Part shown: piece by piece, positions 1 to 5,538 of the stretch | Layout: every line of letters starts with the position of its first letter | How positions within the stretch are numbered: position 1 is the stretch's first letter | Source: Nitrososphaerota archaeon | GTDB lineage: Archaea; Thermoproteota; Nitrososphaeria; Nitrososphaerales; UBA183 | Length of the DNA: 8,010 nucleotides | Reading direction: 5' to 3' | Assembly: GCA_029784795.1 (NCBI GenBank) | Contig: JAFMAW010000036.1 | Location: 1-8,010 of the forward strand | Program-made: the position numbers and the translations under genes | The notes under the pieces: model-generated | What the model was told of the DNA's origin: nothing | The model's input: only the letters and a program-made list of their open reading frames with translations | Database searches by the model: none

Positions 1-140
1 GCGAAGGCCGCCGGCGCGGGTGGCCGCGGGTCCCGCGCGCCGCTGGTCGCCGGGGCGGCGGTGGTCGCGGTGCTCGCGGTGGGCGGACTGGCGATGGCCA
101 GCGGCATCATCGGCAAGGAGCCGTCCCCGAGCTCCCCGGC
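1..140 (+). other. Probable foreign or chimeric sequence at the left edge, reading as a membrane anchor on the plus strand
   Basis: By my count 54 of the first 60 bases are G or C, and about 81% over the first 120, against about 65% in a sample of the neighbouring large-subunit gene. Plus-strand frame 1 is open from base 1 and encodes a basic stretch followed by a hydrophobic helix (APLVAGAAVVAVLAVGGLAM) and then KEPSPSSP. This is typical of single-pass membrane proteins in high-GC Actinobacteria. The minus-strand frame stays open but becomes a low-complexity Pro/Ala/Thr/Arg string unlike its enzyme family. I infer a join at about base 130-145, either an assembly chimera or a real rearrangement. 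Confidence 0.5.
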
Positions 141-1757
141 CGCAGCTATCATCCCGTCCCCGCCGTTCCTGGTCCCCTCGCTCCCGAAGGTCCCCATCGG
201 GTCTGTGTTGATGGAGGTGTCGCCGGAGTAGTAGGTGACGCTGTCCAGCGAAGTCCGCCCCAGCGCCGCCGCCCCCATGATGGGGATGGTGGTCGTGGTC
301 CCTGCACCCTGGTCCACTTGGCCGTCGTACAGCTCCACGGACCCGTCGGGATTGACCTGTATCTGCGCCGTGGAAGGCGGGATTGTGGAGCCCTTGTTGT
401 CGCTCATGTAAGCGATGCCCACCCCCCTCCTCTTGGATCCGTTCACTGAGCTGGGGACCCCCCAGCCTTTCCACATCGACGACCAGCCGAAGGCCGTCAG
501 GCACTGGTTGAATGTCTCGGGCTCGGCAAGCTCGGCGTAGGGAGTATTGGCCACCGGGTCGACGGCGTTCGCGCTGGTGCGCATGTTGTTCAGCCTGAAG
601 GTGGCGGGGTCGATGCCAAGCTTCTCGGCCAGCATGTCGATGGTGGTCTCCATGATGAAGTGGCACTGGCTCTCGCCCACGTCCCTCATGGGTGCCCCGA
701 CTCCGTAGGAGTTGGTGTTCGTGGCGTAGGCGTCCAACTGGAAGTTAGGCACCGCGTAGGCGTTGTAGAAGTCGTCGGTGCCGTCTATGAACGCGCCGCC
801 GCGGGCGCCGAAGTCGAAGTAGAGGGTCACCTGCATGGCCGTGAGCGTCCCCGCGCTGGTGGCTCCGAACTTCGTGTAGCCCCTGATCGGGAACCGGGCC
901 GTGGAGTTCAGGGCGTTGTCAATCCGCCTGGCCACGTACTTCACCGGGGCGCCGACCTTCCTCGCCATCACCGCCGCCAGGATGTCGTAGTCCCCTCCTG
1001 TGCTGTTCCCGAACATGCTGCCTGCGGCGCTGTTGGTGGTCCCCCCCAGCCCCTCCCTGACGACCACGTCCGACAGGGGCAGCCCGAAGTAGGACGCCAG
1101 GTTCGACTGGTCACCGAAGACGTAGTTAGATTTCTTCCACACGTACAGAGTCCCGTCGTTCCAGTAGGCGGTGGTGTTGACAGGCTCCAGGTCGAAGTGC
1201 TGATGGTAGCCTGACTCCAGCGTGGCCTCCACGACCACGTCGGACTGGGAGAAGCCAGCGCTGACGTCCCCGAAGGAGATGTGCTGCGGCGCGGGCAGGA
1301 GCGAATTCCCTCCCTCCCAAATCTGAGGAGCGCCCGGCTGCAGCGCCGCCTCGACGTCGAAGACGTAGGGCTGCGGCTGATACTCCACGTCCACCAGGTT
1401 CACGGCGTCCTCCACCTCGTTGGGAGAAGGAGCGCCCACGGCCGCAACGGGCTGGCCCGCGTAAATCACGGCGTCGCTGGTCACCGGGAGCCAGGAGCGC
1501 CCCCCTGCGTAGTAGTCATAGGCCGCCAGGTCGCTGCTGGTGATGGTGACATAGCCGGCCGCCTGAGCCTTGCTGACGTCCAGCTTCGTGACCTTGGCGC
1601 TGGGGTAGGGAGAGATGACCAGCCCCATGTAGACCATGTTGCTCGCCCCGATGTCGGCGGTGCTGATGTCCGAGGGGTAGCGCCTCTGGCCCGTTATTCT
1701 GGCCAGCAGGTCCCTGTTGACCACGTTCTGGTTGCCGATGAGCCCCGACTGAGACAT
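1..1757 (-). CDS. Molybdopterin-binding large subunit of a xanthine dehydrogenase/aldehyde oxidase-family enzyme, C-terminus missing
   Basis: This is the catalytic subunit of a molybdenum hydroxylase, a family that oxidises aldehydes or N-heterocycles using water as oxygen donor. The ATG is at 1757, six bases after the small-subunit stop, with AGGAGG at 1771-1776 inside the upstream gene, so the two are probably coupled. Residues 12-135 match the a/b-hammerhead domain (RITGQRRYPSD, later AVIYAGQPVAAVG). Residues 155-540 match the cofactor-binding domain: HFDLEP at 188, an altered glycine-rich loop around 238-256 ending in MFGNSTGGDYD, RDVGESQ at 358-364 for the usual RGxGxPQ, and LGIDPATFRLNN at 380. 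DQGAGTTT at 482 replaces the usual GQG signature. The form I CO dehydrogenase loop AYxCSFR is absent, so this is not CoxL. Homology appears to end near residue 540 (base 138). About 200 residues, including the catalytic Glu region, are missing. No signal peptide is visible. The substrate is unknown. Confidence 0.85.
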   Translation of the reverse strand, partial: MSQSGLIGNQNVVNRDLLARITGQRRYPSDISTADIGASNMVYMGLVISPYPSAKVTKLDVSKAQAAGYVTITSSDLAAYDYYAGGRSWLPVTSDAVIYAGQPVAAVGAPSPNEVEDAVNLVDVEYQPQPYVFDVEAALQPGAPQIWEGGNSLLPAPQHISFGDVSAGFSQSDVVVEATLESGYHQHFDLEPVNTTAYWNDGTLYVWKKSNYVFGDQSNLASYFGLPLSDVVVREGLGGTTNSAAGSMFGNSTGGDYDILAAVMARKVGAPVKYVARRIDNALNSTARFPIRGYTKFGATSAGTLTAMQVTLYFDFGARGGAFIDGTDDFYNAYAVPNFQLDAYATNTNSYGVGAPMRDVGESQCHFIMETTIDMLAEKLGIDPATFRLNNMRTSANAVDPVANTPYAELAEPETFNQCLTAFGWSSMWKGWGVPSSVNGSKRRGVGIAYMSDNKGSTIPPSTAQIQVNPDGSVELYDGQVDQGAGTTTTIPIMGAAALGRTSLDSVTYYSGDTSINTDPMGTFGSEGTRNGGDGMIAAAGELGDGSLPMMPLAIASPPTASTATTAAPATSGARDPRPPAPAAF

Positions 1758-1763
1758 CGCCTA

Positions 1764-2480
1764 TCACGCGCCTCCTAGGTTCGTGGCTGCGGTCTGGATG
1801 GATTCGATTATCTTGAGGTAGTTGCCGCAGCGGCAGAGGTTGCCCGCCTGGGCGGCCTTTATCTCGTCCACTGTGGGATTGGGGTTCTGCTTCAGGAGGG
1901 CAGCGGCAGACATTATCTCGCCCGGGCTGCAGAAGCCGCACTGGCCCCCGTCGTTCTCCACGAAGGCGCTTTGGAGCGCCGCGACCACCGGGTCTGCGGC
2001 GGGCGCGCCACTGGCGGTGCTCTGCACCCCCGCTTCGGTGGTCAGGATCTGTTTGCCCACAGCCCTTAGTGCGATGTACTGGCAGGCGTTGTAGGGGGCG
2101 TCATCGATCAGGACTGTGCAGCCGCCGCACTCCATCCGGTTGCACGGCCTCTTCGTCCCGATCAGACCGATGCTGTCCCTTATGACGTTGACCAGCATGT
2201 CCCTCGGCTCGACGGTCACCGGGTAGTCCACCCCGTTGACGTTCAGGGTGATGGCCTGCGGAGCGAAGGGGTCTGTCGTGGTCGCGGTCTGGGTGGTCTG
2301 GGCGATCTGCAACGCTTGGCGTCCGTCCTTGCTGTCCAGCGCCAAGACAGACCCTCCGACGATTACACCCGCCGCCAGGCTGGCTTTCACAAATCCGCGC
2401 CTGCTCACTTTCACGTCCCACTCGGGCGCATCCGCCTTCGCAGCGGCGTGACTCCGGTTCTGCTTCCCCTTCCTGCTCAC
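1764..2480 (-). CDS. Tat-exported [2Fe-2S] small subunit of a molybdenum hydroxylase
   Basis: This iron-sulfur subunit passes electrons from the molybdenum site of the large subunit encoded just downstream. A twin-arginine motif SRRGFVK (residues 26-32) is followed by a hydrophobic stretch (33-48), so the protein is predicted to be exported folded by the Tat system. The plant-type cluster ligands are C113, C118, C121 and C133 (CNRMECGGC then C). The second cluster has C181, C184, C216 and C218 (CGFC and CRC). At 238 residues it exceeds the usual ~160, mostly because of the N-terminal extension. The start is GTG. No Shine-Dalgarno precedes it, but a TATA box centred about 26 nt upstream fits a leaderless mRNA. 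The layout recalls E. coli PaoA, where a Tat-bearing small subunit carries its partner out. No FAD subunit gene lies between the two; it could lie past the left edge, or the enzyme could be a two-subunit IorAB-like type. Confidence 0.92.
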   Translation of the reverse strand: MSRKGKQNRSHAAAKADAPEWDVKVSRRGFVKASLAAGVIVGGSVLALDSKDGRQALQIAQTTQTATTTDPFAPQAITLNVNGVDYPVTVEPRDMLVNVIRDSIGLIGTKRPCNRMECGGCTVLIDDAPYNACQYIALRAVGKQILTTEAGVQSTASGAPAADPVVAALQSAFVENDGGQCGFCSPGEIMSAAALLKQNPNPTVDEIKAAQAGNLCRCGNYLKIIESIQTAATNLGGA

Positions 2481-2501
2481 GTTGAGAAGGAGGAAAGGCC
2501 G

Positions 2502-2509
2502 TTATATTT
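2502..2509 (-). promoter_or_regulatory. TATA box of the molybdenum hydroxylase unit (leaderless)
   Basis: On the minus strand this reads AAATATAA, preceded by GGG in a BRE-like position. Its centre is about 26 nt above the GTG start at 2480, the spacing expected when an archaeal transcript begins at or next to the start codon. There is no GGAGG-like sequence between the box and the start, which agrees with leaderless translation. The assignment rests on motif and spacing only. Confidence 0.6.
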
Positions 2510-2515
2510 CCCAAT

Positions 2516-2533
2516 ACCCGAACAAGTTCGGGT
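2516..2533. promoter_or_regulatory. Perfect 18-bp palindrome, candidate operator of the molybdenum hydroxylase promoter
   Basis: The plus strand reads ACCCGAACAAGTTCGGGT: two perfect 8-bp arms around a central AA. It ends six bases upstream of the TATA box of the small-subunit gene. This is where an archaeal activator, or a repressor blocking TBP/TFB, would bind as a dimer. It could alternatively be a hairpin at the start of a plus-strand transcript, but no convincing plus-strand gene needs one. Confidence 0.5.
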
Positions 2534-2543
2534 TGGGCGCTGT

Positions 2544-2690
2544 GTGGCCAGGAGGCACCTCGCGAGGGCGAAGAGGCAATTCGAGGGCATGGGTGCCGAC
2601 GGCTACGCCAGGCAGGTTGCCTCCGTCAGGGCGAAGCTCGAAGCGTCGCCCCCGAAGAACACCCGAGAAGCCCTAGCCCTCGTCTGGTGA
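2544..2690 (+). CDS. Possible small basic protein, 48 residues, unknown function
   Basis: A plus-strand frame runs from a GTG at 2544 to a TGA at 2688-2690 in the gap between the molybdenum hydroxylase promoter and the CopD-like gene. The product begins ARRHLARAKRQFEGMGADGY and ends REALALVW. It is rich in Arg and Lys and would be mostly helical. It ends eight bases before the stop of the convergent CopD-like gene. No good Shine-Dalgarno precedes the GTG, and the TATA-like box at 2502-2509 fits the minus strand better. The frame also stays open upstream as a shadow of the small-subunit gene, so it may be chance or a remnant. I do not recognise it. Confidence 0.25.
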   Translation: MARRHLARAKRQFEGMGADGYARQVASVRAKLEASPPKNTREALALVW

Positions 2691-2698
2691 CAGTTTTC

Positions 2699-3181
2699 CT
2701 AGAGGAAGCCAGCGGACACCATTGCCGTGAGCGTCAGGAGCATGAGCACGAGCTCGATCATGGATGAACGGCCGAGTGACCTCTGCGCGCTCGCGAGCTC
2801 ATCCTGGGCCCCTCCGCCCTGGATCAGCGCCGAGAGCCGCCTACCTGCGGGGACCAGGGTCATGAGCGCGAATACGTAGGTCGCAAGGCCCAGGGATCCC
2901 CCTAGGGCAACTGACAGGCTCCAAGTGTCCAGTACTGGCGCGTCCCCCCAGGTCATGGCTACGAAAAGGGCCGCCCCAGAGACAAGGAGCAGCGGCACCA
3001 CGAAGTTGAGGAACCGTTCCATCCTCGGGAGGAAGCGCGCCATGAACTCCGCTCTGGTCTGAGGAGAGAGGGCAGAGACGGCAGGGCCCAGGACCGCGAA
3101 GAACAGGACCGCCGAGCCTATCCACAGGACGGCGAAGAAGATGTGGAACCATGCGACGATGGCGATTACGAAGGGACTCAA
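2699..3181 (-). CDS. CopD-like four-helix integral membrane protein
   Basis: This 160-residue protein has four predicted membrane helices, roughly at residues 5-30, 58-77, 88-110 and 140-159. The first helix carries WFHIFFAVLWIGSAVLFF. A His followed by WIG is typical of CopD-like and related small membrane families with possible haem or copper ligands. PAGRRLSALI after helix 3 also fits. A copper or haem role is inference from this resemblance. The start is a TTG at 3181 with a strong AAGGAGG four bases upstream (3186-3192), so I prefer it over internal starts. It lies 111 nt after the ribbon-helix-helix gene on the same strand with no clear TATA box between, so co-transcription is possible. 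Confidence 0.75.
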   Translation of the reverse strand: MSPFVIAIVAWFHIFFAVLWIGSAVLFFAVLGPAVSALSPQTRAEFMARFLPRMERFLNFVVPLLLVSGAALFVAMTWGDAPVLDTWSLSVALGGSLGLATYVFALMTLVPAGRRLSALIQGGGAQDELASAQRSLGRSSMIELVLMLLTLTAMVSAGFL

Positions 3182-3292
3182 GTAGCCTCCTTCCCCCGAT
3201 TGACAGGGCGCCCTCCCCCGCGACCCGGGTGTGGCCCGGTTCTCCGGAAGCGGAAAGCTCGCTCAGGGGAGGCCACTGGAACCTCACCGTCC

Positions 3293-3439
3293 CTAGGCTG
3301 CCAGGGCGTCGACGAACCGCCTGATGGCGTCTTCGGCCACCTCATCCCTGCTGCTATAGCCTAGCTTTCGTACGACCTCGTCTAACTTCCCGGCTAGATC
3401 CCGGCGGATTTTGACGTTTGTGTATTCGGAGCGTTTCAA
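3293..3439 (-). CDS. Ribbon-helix-helix (CopG/Arc-type) DNA-binding protein, 48 residues
   Basis: The product reads KRSEYTNVKIRRDLAGKLDE after the start, continuing with VVRKLGYSSRDEVAEDAIRR and FVDALAA. A short beta strand (YTNVKIRR) is followed by helix A (DLAGKLDEVVRKLG), a SSRDE turn and helix B (EVAEDAIRRFVDAL). This is the complete ribbon-helix-helix fold, which dimerises and reads DNA with its strands. The start is TTG at 3439, seven bases after AAGGAGG (3447-3453). An in-frame TAA overlaps the Shine-Dalgarno region and rules out a longer N-terminus. Such proteins are common archaeal regulators or antitoxins, but no toxin gene is adjacent. It could act on its own operon or on nearby promoters such as the palindrome at 2516-2533; that link is speculation. 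Confidence 0.82.
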   Translation of the reverse strand: MKRSEYTNVKIRRDLAGKLDEVVRKLGYSSRDEVAEDAIRRFVDALAA

Positions 3440-3537
3440 CCCCAAGCCTCCTTAGAAGGGAGACCTCCTTCATCAGGTTCCCGTTGGACCCCGTCTGCGG
3501 CCATGGATGTGGCCCCCGTGTGGAAACTAGAAGACGA

Positions 3538-3553
3538 AAGGGGAAAAAGGATT
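3538..3553 (-). terminator. Possible oligo-T terminator after the beta-helix gene
   Basis: Ten to 25 bases beyond the beta-helix stop codon the minus strand reads CCTTTTTCCCCTTTCG, a pyrimidine-rich tract with a five-T run. Archaeal RNA polymerase commonly stops at such oligo-T tracts without a hairpin. The tract is short, so this is tentative. Confidence 0.35.
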
Positions 3554-3562
3554 GGGAGGGCC

Positions 3563-4957
3563 CTAGCCACGCTTCCTCACCGAGAGGGCGATGGCTACAA
3601 GGCCCAGCACTACGGCGACTACCAGCGCCGCGTACGACACGTCGCTCAGCGTTGCGACCTGTCCGTTTACGCTGCTGACGGTCGAGTCGATGGAACTGAC
3701 TGTGCTTGTGAGACTGCTCAGCCCGCCGCTGAGTGAGGAGAGGGATAGTTGCGAGATCGTCGCGCCGACCACTGGGACGCTGACCGTGTGGTCGAAGGCG
3801 TTGTCGGAAGAGACCGACGTGCCGGTCGCGTTCTCTGCCAGGATTCCGAAGTGCTCGTTGTGCAGGACGTTCCCTGGGATGGTCGTGTCAGTCACTATGG
3901 CGGAGCCGTTTATGGCGCCGATCAGCATTATGCCCGTGGTCTGAGGGCCGAAGCCCGCGTTCCCGCTGATGATGTTCCCAATGACGTTTGTCCCTGAGAC
4001 TAGGTCGCCCGGAGTGTTGCTGTGGACTACCACCCCCGGTATCAGGTTGTTGAGGACAGTGTTGTCGACAACGCTGTTGTTGATGGCAGAAGTATGGGGC
4101 ACGTCCGCGGCGACCACTATACCTCCTGGGAGGCCGTTGACGACGTAGTTGCTGCTCACGACGTTGTTGATTACGCCCTCTCCTGGATTGTATGCAGCCA
4201 CCACTATGCCGCACCCGCCCGCGTTGCCGATCACCGTGTTGCCGCTGACGATGTTTCCGATGCTTGGGTTCGGCGTCCCGCTGCCAAGGCCGCCGGGGTT
4301 GATGGGCCCGTCGTCGGCTACCCCGATCCCCCCGTCGGCAACATTGTTCACGACGGTGTTGGCCGCGACCGTGGAGTCGGAGGTTCCGGTAAGTTCGATG
4401 GCTTTGTTCTCCTGTATGCAGGGTGACGTTGGGACGGCCGGAGGCGCGGGACAGGCGGAGGGACTGAGGCCGTTGTTCGAGACCACATTGTATTCGATTG
4501 TGACCATGGACGAATCTTGGACGAAAATGCCGTGATTGTTGGCATGGGATACGGTGAGCCCTTCGATCACGGTGCCGCTGGCGGCCTGGCCTATGACCTC
4601 GATGCCGTAGGTCCGACCGAACGCATTGACCACGGTGTCAGAGGGCTGTGAACTGGCTGACTCGAGGGTGAGGCGCTTGGATATGTTCACCATCTCGTTG
4701 TATGTCCCGGGCTCGATGACAATCGTGGTGCCCGCGGCAGCAGAGGAGACTGCGTGCGAGATGGTAGCGTATGGGCTCGCCAGGGAACCGGTCCCCGTCG
4801 TGTCGCTGCCAGACGCGCTGACATAGACCAGCAGGGGTGCGCTCTGGGCGCTGACCCCGGTCGATAGGGCTGAGAGGGGACCGATGAATCCAGCGAAGAA
4901 GAGAATGGACAGAAAGAGTGTCGCTTTGACAGTACGTGTTTTCATCTTCGTCGCCAT
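3563..4957 (-). CDS. Secreted parallel beta-helix (NosD/pectin-lyase-like) surface protein with a C-terminal anchor
   Basis: The 464-residue product starts with a Sec-type signal peptide (basic KMKTRTVK, hydrophobic core about 13-30, likely cleavage after GVSA near 37). VYVSASGSD...SPYATISHAV (44-70) and GTTIVIEPGTYNE (76-88) match the opening of DUF1565/NosD-type right-handed beta-helix proteins. Short coils with N-x-V or N-x-I periodicity fill residues 120-390. A Ser/Leu/Val heptad-like segment (403-435) forms a probable stalk, then a membrane helix (441-459) and RKRG hold the protein in the cytoplasmic membrane. It is therefore displayed outside the cell, where the helix probably binds or modifies polysaccharide. 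The catalytic residues of true pectate lyases are not recognisable, so enzyme activity is uncertain. An internal ATG at 4945 (MKTRTVK) is an equally likely start, because the TATA box lies only about 19 nt from the upstream ATG. Confidence 0.85.
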   Translation of the reverse strand: MATKMKTRTVKATLFLSILFFAGFIGPLSALSTGVSAQSAPLLVYVSASGSDTTGTGSLASPYATISHAVSSAAAGTTIVIEPGTYNEMVNISKRLTLESASSQPSDTVVNAFGRTYGIEVIGQAASGTVIEGLTVSHANNHGIFVQDSSMVTIEYNVVSNNGLSPSACPAPPAVPTSPCIQENKAIELTGTSDSTVAANTVVNNVADGGIGVADDGPINPGGLGSGTPNPSIGNIVSGNTVIGNAGGCGIVVAAYNPGEGVINNVVSSNYVVNGLPGGIVVAADVPHTSAINNSVVDNTVLNNLIPGVVVHSNTPGDLVSGTNVIGNIISGNAGFGPQTTGIMLIGAINGSAIVTDTTIPGNVLHNEHFGILAENATGTSVSSDNAFDHTVSVPVVGATISQLSLSSLSGGLSSLTSTVSSIDSTVSSVNGQVATLSDVSYAALVVAVVLGLVAIALSVRKRG

Positions 4958-4971
4958 AACGGTGCCGAATT

Positions 4972-4980
4972 GTATAAAAT
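4972..4980 (-). promoter_or_regulatory. TATA box of the beta-helix gene
   Basis: The minus strand reads ATTTTATAC, centred near 4976. Transcription would be expected to start about 26 nt further on, near 4950. That lies inside the first codons of the frame opened by the ATG at 4957, and five bases before the second in-frame ATG at 4945. The second ATG with a very short leader therefore fits this promoter better. Confidence 0.5.
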
Positions 4981-5034
4981 GCCTGAGTTTCCGGTAATAA
5001 GGAAAACCGGTCCACCCCGCCTCGCGGGCTCTTC

Positions 5035-5362
5035 AGGAGGGACGGGCTAGTTTTCAACACCCAGGCTAAGAGGAGCATGGAGTACAAACTCCGCCCGTCC
5101 AACCTCCTACAGCGCGTGAAGAGGATCATCATCTTCGCAGACCACGCTCCCTGCCACAAGACCAAGAACGTGAAGAAGTTAATCCGGGAACGTCGTTCAG
5201 TCTTGAGGGTGAAGCTCCTCCCGAAAAAGGCGCCCAATCTCAACCCTGTCGAGAGGCTGGTGGACAAGCAAGTCAGCCGTCTGCACGAACCGGTCCCACT
5301 CGGACCTCGATGACGTGATCAAGCCATGGCCCAGATTCCTCACGAGATATCGACTGACCTAG
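5035..5362 (+). pseudogene. IS630-type DDE transposase remnant, N-terminus lost and frameshifted
   Basis: Only the C-terminal catalytic part survives. From the ATG at 5077 the frame reads IIIFADHAPCHKTKNVKKLI and later LLPKKAPNLNPVERL. The Asp of ADHAP and the Glu of NPVE are the second and third acidic residues of the DDE triad, with 36 residues between them, as in IS630/Tc1-like transposases. The frame ends early at 5313. The adjacent frame, from about 5282 to a TAG at 5360-5362, reads TNRSHSDLDDVIKPWPRFLT then RYRLT, the expected family C-terminus. One extra base near 5270-5285 would explain the shift. The frame is open upstream from 4987 (RDGLVFNTQ at 5038-5064 may belong), but the first catalytic Asp and the DNA-binding N-terminus are absent. 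It cannot encode an active transposase. I did not find its terminal inverted repeats. Confidence 0.75.
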
Positions 5363-5538
5363 GGAACCTGACTTGGCGGAGGCCACCCCAGGCTCGATGA
5401 AAGCCATGGTGAGCCAACCCCTGATCTGCCTCGTCTCGGCTCAGAGCAGCCTTGGACTGCGTCCCCCGGCCCGACGGGGTCCCGTGTGCAATCGTGCCTC
5501 GTTGGTCCGTCCTCCGCCGATTTCAGAGCCGTTGGCGT
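5363..5538. other. Intergenic stretch between the IS remnant and the cyclase stop
   Basis: This 176-base gap lies between the convergent ends of the transposase remnant and the cyclase gene. I see no convincing small gene, RNA gene, terminator T-run or inverted repeat in it. One end of the original insertion element may lie here, but its boundary is not visible. Confidence 0.4.

Noticed and set aside
980..1060. Assignment of the large subunit as a form I CO dehydrogenase (CoxL)
   Set aside because: The diagnostic AYxCSFR loop is absent and the local sequence is SAAGSMFGN. The small subunit also carries a Tat signal, unlike CoxS.
660..1778. Long plus-strand frames (184 and 165 codons) opposite the large subunit
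   Set aside because: They are antisense shadows. The minus-strand frame shows clear family motifs, while these give His/Arg/Val/Gly-rich low-complexity protein.
1516..1941. Minus-strand 141-codon frame spanning the boundary of the two hydroxylase subunits
   Set aside because: It is a His/Arg/Gln/Gly-rich shadow in another frame, crossing two well-supported genes.
3224..3242. Hairpin-like CCGGG...CCCGG between the ribbon-helix-helix and CopD-like genes
   Set aside because: The arms are only five base pairs of pure G and C with no T-run after them, so neither a terminator nor an operator is supported.
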